NCBI GenBank assembly: GCA_947474415.1
Contig: CANJKD010000211.1
Location: forward strand, 1 to 5,448
Direction of reading: 5' to 3'
Origin: Burkholderiales bacterium
GTDB taxonomy: Bacteria; Pseudomonadota; Gammaproteobacteria; Burkholderiales; Burkholderiaceae_C
Length of the DNA: 5,448 nucleotides
Numbering within the stretch: the stretch's first letter is position 1; each line of letters begins with the position of its first letter. Made by a program: the position numbers and the translations under genes. This document shows positions 1 through 5,448 of the stretch, one piece after another. The notes under the pieces are model-generated. The model saw only the letters and a list, made by a program, of their open reading frames with translations, ran no database searches and was not told the origin of the DNA.

Positions 1-552
<552 letters not shown>

Positions 553-581
553 GCGCCCGGGGTCCGGACGACGCGTCTGCA

Positions 582-794
582 TCAAGCATCGCCCAGGGAC
601 TCCAGCAGCTTCAACGCCCGCTTCGGCGTGCCCCGGACGGCCCGTGTCTCGAATCGGGTGCGCGCATCGTGGTTCGCCAGCGCAATCGTCGTCAGTTCGT
701 CGACAAGTTTGTTGACGCTGATCTTCCGATTCGAGGCCAGCGCTTTCAGCCGCTCGTGCTTGTCATCCGGCAAACGAATGGTCAGGGTGGACAT
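582..794 (-). CDS. Ribbon-helix-helix antitoxin (CopG/HicB-like) of a PIN toxin pair
   Basis: This 70-residue protein opens with a short beta-strand sequence, STLTIRLPDD, followed by two helices (about residues 10-21 and 26-40, with SVNKLVDEL). That is the ribbon-helix-helix DNA-binding layout of MetJ/Arc/CopG-type antitoxins. The C-terminal part (RFETRAVRGTPKRALKLLESL) is typical of the segment that binds and masks a PIN toxin. Two ATGs are in frame. I chose the one at 794 because a GGAG lies 8 nt upstream and the protein then begins directly at the RHH strand; the ATG at 812 would add six unconserved residues and has no clear ribosome site. The start lies inside the end of the PIN gene (13-bp overlap), so the two are probably translationally coupled. 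Its expected role is to neutralise the toxin and repress the operon. Assignment to a family is from motifs only. Confidence 0.85.
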   Translation of the reverse strand: MSTLTIRLPDDKHERLKALASNRKISVNKLVDELTTIALANHDARTRFETRAVRGTPKRALKLLESLGDA

Positions 795-1216
795 GGGATT
801 AGCTCCAGGCATTGCTCTGGCGTGAGAACCCGCAGCGCCGGAAAGCGCAGTTCGCCGCGCGCCAGACTGCGGATGTTGCGGGTGACGATGGCTGCTGCAT
901 TGCCGGCAACGGCCAGTTCGATCAAGTGGTTGTCACCTTCATCGGGCAGATTGGGGCGCCATGCAAAAAACACCTCGACCCATTGGCATCGATTCAGGAA
1001 ACCATCGAGCACCGCCGTGCGCTTGCTCGAATCCAGAAGGGCGCCCTCCCAGAGCGACGTGCGATCCAGAACGTCTTCGAACTCGGAGAAGAGCGCCACG
1101 CCCATCAAGGGTCGATAGGCGCCACTCAGGCAGGCGCGAATCACCCGGCGGGAGGCGCCTCCGCGGCTCATCAGGGCACCGACAAAGACATTGGTGTCGA
1201 CGACAATGGAAGACAT
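782..1216 (-). CDS. PIN-domain ribonuclease toxin of a toxin-antitoxin pair
   Basis: This 144-residue protein has the length and motifs of the 'toxin component, PIN family' group (COG1569-like), metal-dependent RNases related to VapC. Visible candidate metal ligands are Asp7 in IVVDTNV, Glu45 in LFSEFEDVL, and Asp92/Asp95 in PDEGDNHLIELA. The last active-site region reads IVTRNIRSL, with Asn114 where many VapC proteins carry Asp; as I recall the family, T-x-N is common in this subgroup, so this is not evidence of inactivity. The C-terminal FPALRVLTPEQCLE also fits the group. The start ATG at 1216 places DTN at the usual N-terminal position, but I see no strong Shine-Dalgarno before it. The TGA at 784-782 overlaps the antitoxin gene by 13 bp. 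The order is toxin first, then antitoxin. An inverted repeat 8 bp upstream of the start may be the operator. Confidence 0.88.
   Translation of the reverse strand: MSSIVVDTNVFVGALMSRGGASRRVIRACLSGAYRPLMGVALFSEFEDVLDRTSLWEGALLDSSKRTAVLDGFLNRCQWVEVFFAWRPNLPDEGDNHLIELAVAGNAAAIVTRNIRSLARGELRFPALRVLTPEQCLELIPCPP
803..806 (-). promoter_or_regulatory. Ribosome binding site of the antitoxin gene
   Basis: On the minus strand GGAG is followed by 8 nt and the ATG at 794-792. It lies inside the last codons of the PIN toxin gene. It decides the antitoxin start: the upstream in-frame ATG at 812-810 has no comparable site. Confidence 0.6.
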
Positions 1217-1224
1217 GATCGAAC

Positions 1225-1242
1225 GATAGCGTATGTGCTATC
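1225..1242. promoter_or_regulatory. Inverted repeat upstream of the PIN/RHH operon, candidate operator
   Basis: GATAGC, six bases, then GCTATC form a perfect inverted repeat with 6-bp arms, ending 8 bp before the PIN start codon. Ribbon-helix-helix antitoxins bind short palindromes and normally repress their own operon, so this is a natural candidate operator. No clear -10/-35 pair could be made out in the 55-bp gap, so the promoter itself is not placed. The operator role is inference from position and symmetry. Confidence 0.45.
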
Positions 1243-1271
1243 AGACTGACTGGCCGCATGCCGCTGTTGGA

Positions 1272-2098
1272 TCAGTAGCTCCCCGCCTCGGCTTCAGGCC
1301 ACAGCGCCGGGAAGTAGAACCGCAGCGCGTGCCATGGCACCGCGAAACGGATCGCGCCTTTCGGCGTGTCCGACGCGAGCAGGCCGCGCGCCAGCAAGGG
1401 CTGCAATACGCGGTCGGCCGAGCGCGACGCGAGGCCGGTCATGGCCCTGAAGGCACCGCGGTCCATCGGGCCGCCGAGGAACAGGTAGTGCATCGGCGTC
1501 AGAGCCTCCATGCGGATGGCCGAGCCTTCGCGGTGCGACTCGAACGCCAGGCAGGCGGCCATGCGGTCCTTCATGGACTGCATGTCGAACAGCGGGGCCA
1601 TGAAGCCGGCCTGGTCGATGCAGACGCCGAGAAAGTAGTCGCAGAACGCGATCAGGCCTTCTTCGCTGAGCGCGCCCCGACCATCGAGGTCGTTGCGTCT
1701 GGGCAGATCGGCATTCGCCAGCAGCTCGTAGTAACGCGGCTGCGAGCGCGCCAGCCCGCGCAAGGGCGACCACACGCCGTTGGTCAGCCTCAGGCCTTGC
1801 AGCAGCACTTGCGAGTGCAGGCGCGCCGCTGGCGGCGGCGCGTTTCGGCATTGACCGCGAAGTCTTGCCGCAGCGACTGCTCGATCTCGATGGGCAGGGT
1901 GTGCTGGCCTTCGATGCGGTTCGTGTCGTGCAAGCTCATCGCCCGCGGCAGCGGAGCGATGGACAGCATCGCGCTCGCATGCGCGCGGCCCTTGGCGGCC
2001 AGCGCCAGGCGCTGTAGGTGGTGCGCCCTTTCGAGCAAACGATCACGCCAGTGAGCACTTGGCAGCAGGGGCTCGCACTGGCCGATGTGGTCGTACAT
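1272..2098 (-). pseudogene. Fic-family protein, catalytic core deleted and frame shifted
   Basis: Intact relatives transfer AMP or another nucleotide part onto target proteins. Here the gene survives as two pieces in different frames. The 5' piece (2098 to about 1830) begins MYDHIGQCEPLLPS, the usual start of class II Fic proteins, and keeps the auto-inhibitory [S/T]xxxE[G/N] helix as TNRIEG at residues 59-64. It continues through EIEQSLRQDF to about RRRQR at 87-91, then stops out of frame at 1790. The 3' piece (about 1835 to 1272) resumes with ARLHSQVLLQGL, which in relatives directly follows HPFxxGNGR, and runs through WSPLRGLAR, LPRRNDLDGRG, CIDQAGFM and a winged-helix-like end (about 1530 to 1272). 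About 110-130 residues, including the whole catalytic loop, are therefore missing. A deletion this large cannot be a base-calling error, although the frame change alone could be. No Shine-Dalgarno is visible before 2098. The remnant lies 55 bp upstream of the PIN gene on the same strand. Confidence 0.88.
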
Positions 2099-2104
2099 GA
2101 AGGC

Positions 2105-2119
2105 TGATCTGGCAGATCA
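2105..2119. promoter_or_regulatory. Perfect 15-bp palindrome before the fic remnant
   Basis: TGATCTG and CAGATCA flank a single central base, giving 7-bp perfect arms. The palindrome sits 6 bp upstream of the fic remnant start codon, where a ribosome site would be expected and none is seen. It could be an operator for an autoregulator or a small mRNA hairpin, though a one-base loop argues against a hairpin. No function is established. Confidence 0.35.
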
Positions 2120-2200
2120 TTTCGATTCCGACAGTCGGGCAGTCTGCTGCTTCAATCTTCATTGGTAGATCTGTGATTTCAACGTCCGTTCATCCGGGCT

Positions 2201-2236
2201 CCTGGCGAGCTATTTGGCGAATCCTGTGGCGAATCT
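2201..2236. repeat. Three 12-bp tandem units sharing TGGCGA
   Basis: TGGCGA recurs at 2203, 2215 and 2227 with an exact 12-base period. The second and third units share TGGCGAATC, and a weaker fourth unit may follow (GGC at 2240-2242). The block lies 15 bp past the ybdK stop, in the intergenic stretch before the fic remnant. The surrounding 2101-2220 is about 52% G+C by hand count, visibly lower than the coding DNA. The array is short and could be chance or slippage. Confidence 0.4.
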
Positions 2237-2250
2237 TTCGGCAGATGAAT

Positions 2251-3381
2251 TCAGCCCCGGTGCCCGGCTCGAAGCGCCCGCACGCCCTCCTGCACCAGGC
2301 TTTGCACATTGCGCGTTTCGGCGAATACCGCTCGCAGGTGCGTTGCATGGTTGCCATCGCGTGCCGCGCAGCGTTCCAGCTCTTCCAGCGCGGCCACGCT
2401 TTGCAGCGCGGCAAAGTGGGGCTCGACATGGCGCAGCGTGGCCAGGATGTCTTCGCGGATGGTGCGGCTCTCGCGCGTGCGCGGGTCGACCATGGTGCCG
2501 TCCAGGCCGAAGCGGCAGGCCTGGAACCGGTTGAAGGTGTAGACGAGGTAGTCGTCTTCGGCCGGCATCGGCTCGGCCCGTTCAAGCAGCCGCCGGCAGA
2601 TCGCCTGCAGGTAGCAGGCCAGTGCAGCGGCGCGCTCCACGGTGAGCGGCGTGTCGCACACGCGCAGTTCGATCGTGCCGTACTCGGGCTTGGGGCGAAT
2701 GTCCCAGTAGAAGTCTTTCATCGATTCGACGACGCCAGTGGCTTCCATCTTCGTGAAGTAGCCGTTCGCGAAATCATCCCAACTCAACGTGAACGGCGCG
2801 CGGCCGCTGAGCGGGAAGGCGAACACCGAATTCAGCCTGGCTGAATCGAACATCGTGTCCACGCCCTGGAAGAATGGCGACGATGCGCTCAGCGCGATGA
2901 AGTGCGGCACATAGCGGCTCAGCGAATGCAGCAGGAACAGCGCGTCGTCACCCGATTCGCAGCCCACATGAACGTGCTGGCCGAACACGGTGAACTGCTT
3001 GGCGAGGTAGCCGTAGAGCTGCGAGAGCTGCTGGTAGCGCGGCTTGTCGAACACGCGCTGCTCGCTCCAGCGCTGGAACGGGTGCGTGCCGCCGCCGGCG
3101 ATGCCGATGTTCAGGCGGTCGCAGGCCGCCACCAGCGTGTCGCGCATGCCGCGCAGTTCGGCCAGCAACGGCGCATGGGTGGTCTGGATGCCGGTGGCGA
3201 TCTCGATCATGCTTTGCGTCATCTCGGGTGTGACGGTGCCCGGGAAGGGCTTGCGGGACAGCAATTCCAGCAGGTCGTTCGCCCCCGAGGTGAGGTCGAA
3301 GTCGACCGGGTTGACGAGTTGCAGTTCCAGCTCGACACCGAGTGACAGTGCCTGTGATGGGCCGAAGGCGGGCAAGGGCAT
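2251..3381 (-). CDS. ybdK: YbdK-type carboxylate-amine ligase (glutamate-cysteine ligase family 2)
   Basis: This 376-residue protein belongs to the GCS2 group of glutamine-synthetase-fold ligases. E. coli YbdK has weak glutamate-cysteine ligase activity in vitro, and the true substrate of most members is unknown. Family motifs are in order: GVELELQLV (15-23) with the acidic metal/substrate residues, EMTQSMIE (53-60), AGGGTHPF (95-102), FGQHVHVG (133-140) and [17 protein letters not shown] (225-241). All look intact and the length is normal for the family. I start at the ATG at 3381, which has GGAG 10 nt upstream and matches the usual N-terminus; an in-frame TTG at 3411 would add ten residues that overlap the upstream gene. 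The start comes one base after the stop of the broken antiporter gene, so the two were one translationally coupled unit. The start codon of the antiporter is about 1 kb upstream, so expression may now depend on read-through of a damaged message. Stop TGA at 2253-2251. Confidence 0.93.
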   Translation of the reverse strand: MPLPAFGPSQALSLGVELELQLVNPVDFDLTSGANDLLELLSRKPFPGTVTPEMTQSMIEIATGIQTTHAPLLAELRGMRDTLVAACDRLNIGIAGGGTHPFQRWSEQRVFDKPRYQQLSQLYGYLAKQFTVFGQHVHVGCESGDDALFLLHSLSRYVPHFIALSASSPFFQGVDTMFDSARLNSVFAFPLSGRAPFTLSWDDFANGYFTKMEATGVVESMKDFYWDIRPKPEYGTIELRVCDTPLTVERAAALACYLQAICRRLLERAEPMPAEDDYLVYTFNRFQACRFGLDGTMVDPRTRESRTIREDILATLRHVEPHFAALQSVAALEELERCAARDGNHATHLRAVFAETRNVQSLVQEGVRALRAGHRG

Positions 3382-3382
3382 G

Positions 3383-4388
3383 TCAGTGTTTCTCCGCGTG
3401 AGCTTCGCCAACCAGCATCAAGGCCCTCTGCGTGACGAAGGGCCCGATCACATCGAGCAGCACCAGCAGGCCGACGATCACCGGCAGGCTGTCGCGCGCG
3501 AGGTCGAAGCCATAGAGGCGGCTTTCTTCGAGCAGCAGCAAGGCGAAGGCCGACATCGGCATCAGTGCCAGGCCGGTCAGCGCGCCCTTGCGGAACGTGG
3601 TGCCGCTGACGCGCGCGATGCTCAGGTTGACGAGCGAGTGCACGGCGCTGCGCGCCGCCAGCACCGCCGCACCCAGCACCAGCCCGGCGAGCAGCCCGCT
3701 CCATGACAGCAGGCTGCCGATGAAGACGAACAGGAACACCGCGAGCACGTCGCCCAGCGCCTCGAAATTTCGCTGCGCGTAGCTCAGCGCGACGCGGCGC
3801 TCGAGTGCCACGAGGCCGAAGGCCAGCGCGGCCAGCAACGGTGACAGGTGCAGGCTCTGCGCCACCCCGGTCAACAGCAACACCAGAAAGGCAAAGGTGA
3901 CGGTGGTGCCCTGGCTGCCGGTGGCCAGCCGGTTCAACACCGGCGCCACCACACCGAACACCGCGCCCGCCACCAGTTACAGGCCGATCACGTACAGGCT
4001 GTTGAACGCCGCCTTGCCGATGTCACCGCTGGTCTCCAGGTGCCAGAGCCGACCACGCCCTTGAGCAGCAGCACCGCGAACAGGCAGTTCAGCGCACACA
4101 GGTGCAGCAGTCGCTCGGTCACCTGGCCGGAACTACGCAACTCGTGGGTGACACGCATGATGGCAGCGGGCGAGCTCGCCACGCACAACGAAGCCAGCAC
4201 AAGCCGCTGGTCGACCGCCACGTTAAACCAGCCGGAGACCCAGAACACCACAGCAGCACCAGCCCGAGCGCGCCATACGCGCACACGCGCGGCACGTGCC
4301 AGCGGCGGAACACCCATTCACCCGCCAGCCATGCGGCCAGCAGCATCATGGGCCAGGCGACGAGCGGCCCCAGTTGGTCTGCGCTCAT
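3383..4388 (-). pseudogene. KefB-like Na+/H+ (cation/proton) antiporter, broken
   Basis: Intact relatives are inner-membrane CPA2-type exchangers (Na_H_Exchanger domain) of about 400 residues. Pieces lie in three frames. From 4388 the first frame gives MSADQLGPLVAWPMMLLAAW, the first membrane helix, then PRVCAYGALGLVL. Near 4245-4255 the homologous frame changes to AVVFWVSGWF and then ASLCVASSPAAIMRV, SSGQVTERLLHL and CALNCLFAVLLLKGVVG. About 75-100 residues, covering the next helices, seem to be missing between them. Near 4046-4053 one base appears lost (GVVG should continue LWHLETSGDIGKAAFNSLYVIG in the third frame). An in-frame TAA follows at 3979-3977. The final 196 codons (from GTG at 3973) are open and match the C-terminal half, including AQRNFEALGDVLAVFLFVFI, ARVSGTTFRKGALTGLALMPMS and [13 protein letters not shown], with several clear membrane helices. 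A half-transporter is unlikely to work. Confidence 0.85.
3392..3395 (-). promoter_or_regulatory. Ribosome binding site of the ybdK-like gene
   Basis: GGAG on the minus strand lies within the last codons of the antiporter frame, 10 nt before the ATG at 3381-3379. It supports that start over the in-frame TTG at 3411 and would let ribosomes start on ybdK even if antiporter translation stops early. Confidence 0.6.
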
Positions 4389-4496
4389 CCGGATAGCGGC
4401 CGATGTTTCATACCGTCAATCTACTGCGCGCCCAAGAAATCGTCTGTAGGACTTGGACGCAAAGTGCAGACTGACAATGCCAGCGTCAACCACTGC

Positions 4497-4502
4497 AAGA
4501 GG
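4497..4502 (+). promoter_or_regulatory. Ribosome binding site of the isomerase gene
   Basis: AAGAGG is followed by 6 nt and the GTG at 4509-4511. It decides the start: the same frame is open upstream to 4296 but has no conserved sequence there and overlaps the antisense antiporter remnant. Confidence 0.6.
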
Positions 4503-4508
4503 CCACCC

Positions 4509-5114
4509 GTGATCCACACCGTCGACTACTACCTCGCGCCGCAATCGCCCTGGGCCTACCTCGGCCATCAGCGCTTCGCCGACGTCGCGCGCGCGGCCGG
4601 CGCGCGCATCAACCTGCTGCCGGTCGACATCGGCGGCAAGGTGTTCCCCGTCTCGGGCGGGCTGCCGCTGGCACAGCGCGCGCCGCAGCGTCAGGCCTAC
4701 CGGCTGCTTGAGTTGAAGCGCTTCAGCGACCATCTGGGCATGCCGCTGAACCTGCACCCGAAGCACTTTCCGGTGAATGGCGACGACGCGGCACGGCTCA
4801 TCATCGCCGTCGACACGCACGAAGGCAGCGACATGGCGATGGTGCTGGCCGGCGCCGTGCTGCGCGCCGTGTGGGCCGAAGAGCGCGACATCGCCGATGC
4901 CGGCGAACTGGCCTCGATGCTGACGGTCTGCGGCCTGCCGGCGGTGCGGCTCGACGACTCGCGTTCGGCTGCGGTTCAGCAGCGCTACGAAGCCGACTCG
5001 CAGCGTGCGGTGGCCGCTGGCGTGTTCGGCGCGCCCAGCTATGTGATCGCCGGTGAGCTGTTCTGGGGCCAGGACCGGCTCGACTTCGTGCAGCGCCGGC
5101 TGGCGCGGGGCTGA
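4509..5114 (+). CDS. 2-hydroxychromene-2-carboxylate isomerase family protein (kappa-GST/DsbA-like)
   Basis: This 201-residue protein has the thioredoxin-fold-plus-helical-insert layout of the DSBA/HCCA isomerase group. The best-known member, NahD, is a glutathione-dependent isomerase in naphthalene breakdown, but most relatives have no assigned substrate. The N-terminal strand and loop read [15 protein letters not shown]; Ser13-Pro14 is the position of the catalytic, glutathione-contacting serine and replaces a DsbA CxxC. The loop GVFGAPSYV (171-179), with the expected cis-Pro176, is followed by the family-typical [11 protein letters not shown] (183-193). There is no signal peptide, so it should be cytoplasmic. 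The GTG start is chosen from the AAGAGG site and because the homologous strand begins there. The next gene starts 2 bp after the stop, so the two are likely co-transcribed. No catabolic genes are visible nearby, so an aromatic-degradation role is not supported here; generic glutathione-dependent detoxification is equally possible. Confidence 0.88.
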   Translation: MIHTVDYYLAPQSPWAYLGHQRFADVARAAGARINLLPVDIGGKVFPVSGGLPLAQRAPQRQAYRLLELKRFSDHLGMPLNLHPKHFPVNGDDAARLIIAVDTHEGSDMAMVLAGAVLRAVWAEERDIADAGELASMLTVCGLPAVRLDDSRSAAVQQRYEADSQRAVAAGVFGAPSYVIAGELFWGQDRLDFVQRRLARG

Positions 5115-5116
5115 CG

Positions 5117-5448
5117 ATGCGCCACTGTGTCAGTGCCATCGCTGCCGTGGCGCTGCTCGCGACCGCGATGCAGAGCGCGCATGCCGCACCCTACACCGGG
5201 CCGCTGTTCGACACCCACCTGCATTACAACGAAGAGGCGCTCGCGGACCACCCGGTCGCCGACGTGCTGGCGCGCATGCAGCGCAGCGGCGTGCGCGCGG
5301 TCGTTGCGAACAGCCGGCCGAACGACGGCACGGTGGCGCTCGCTGCCACACCACTCGCCGCTGCCGCCGGCGTGACGGTGGTGCCGTTCGTGCGCCTGTA
5401 CCGCAACCGCGCCGACTACACCGGCTGGTTCGCCGACGCGTCCATCCA
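5117..5448 (+). CDS. Exported amidohydrolase-family protein, N-terminal part
   Basis: The frame opens with ATG at 5117, 2 bp after the isomerase stop and 6 nt after a GGGG, and stays open to the window edge (110 full codons). Residues 1-23 form a signal peptide: Arg2, a hydrophobic stretch (about residues 5-18) and an AHA-AP cleavage site after 23. The mature protein begins [16 protein letters not shown]. Asp32-Thr-His34-Leu-His36 is the D-T-H-x-H metal-binding start of a TIM-barrel metal-dependent hydrolase (amidohydrolase/TatD-like superfamily). Next come [20 protein letters not shown] and [21 protein letters not shown], consistent with the first strands and helices of the barrel. The remaining metal ligands lie beyond the window, so activity and substrate cannot be judged. 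A secreted, probably periplasmic, location is inferred from the signal peptide. Tight spacing suggests an operon with the isomerase. Confidence 0.85.
   Translation, partial: MRHCVSAIAAVALLATAMQSAHAAPYTGPLFDTHLHYNEEALADHPVADVLARMQRSGVRAVVANSRPNDGTVALAATPLAAAAGVTVVPFVRLYRNRADYTGWFADASI

Noticed and set aside
553..581. Terminator between the convergent uvrA and antitoxin genes
   Set aside because: GTCCGGAC at 562-569 is a palindrome without a loop, and there is no T-run on either strand.
669..1249. Plus-strand open frames opposite the PIN/RHH pair
   Set aside because: The minus strand carries recognisable PIN and RHH motifs; the plus frames show none.
1233..2054. Long plus-strand open frame of 273 codons antisense to the fic remnant
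   Set aside because: It mirrors conserved fic codons on the other strand, is rich in Arg, Ala and Gln as expected for high-GC shadow frames, and has no recognisable motif.
2173..3345. Plus-strand open frames of 223 and 147 codons opposite ybdK
   Set aside because: They lie wholly or largely opposite a clearly conserved ligase gene, and their content is the shadow of it.
4453..4478. TTGGAC and GACAAT as a promoter for the isomerase gene
   Set aside because: The spacing is only 14 bp and the -10 matches 4 of 6 bases, so the pair is not convincing.
4296..4508. Upstream extension of the isomerase frame by 71 codons
   Set aside because: The extension lies antisense to the antiporter remnant and in the intergenic region, is not conserved-looking, and a good ribosome site precedes the GTG at 4509.
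4586..4607. GC-only alternating stretch that looked like a hairpin or Z-DNA element
   Set aside because: It is ordinary Arg/Ala/Gly coding sequence of the isomerase, and its arms fall out of register after a few bases.

Overview
The window is high-GC, densely coding bacterial DNA. UvrA, a YbdK-type ligase, a DsbA-like isomerase and a KefB-like antiporter, all with proteobacterial-type sequences, suggest a betaproteobacterium, probably of the Burkholderiales. This is a judgement from familiarity with these families, not a database result.

Layout. Positions 1-552 (+) hold the last 183 codons of uvrA. Facing it, and ending 29 bp from it, is a minus-strand block. Read in its own direction from the right, the block contains: a wrecked Na+/H+ (KefB-like) antiporter gene (4388 to 3383); an intact ybdK-like carboxylate-amine ligase gene (3381 to 2251); a Fic-family gene that has lost its catalytic centre (2098 to 1272); and a toxin-antitoxin pair made of a PIN-domain ribonuclease toxin (1216 to 782) and a ribbon-helix-helix antitoxin (794 to 582). 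A 120-bp divergent intergenic region (4389-4508) separates this block from two plus-strand genes: a 2-hydroxychromene-2-carboxylate isomerase/kappa-GST-like protein (4509-5114) and, 2 bp later, an exported amidohydrolase that runs off the right edge (5117-5448).

The most notable feature is gene decay. Two of the four genes between the convergent point and the divergent intergenic region are pseudogenes of the same type, with an internal segment lost plus frame changes, while the genes around them look intact. The Fic remnant keeps the auto-inhibitory helix motif and the C-terminal winged-helix-like part but has no HPFxxGNGR motif. The antiporter remnant has three separate lesions, yet its last 196 codons stay open and end one base before the ybdK start codon.

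The PIN/RHH pair has the toxin gene first, a 13-bp overlap, and a perfect inverted repeat just upstream that is a candidate operator. A second perfect 15-bp palindrome lies just before the Fic remnant. I do not see a convincing new multi-gene system. The best leads are the reversed toxin-antitoxin operon with its operator candidate and the excised Fic gene.
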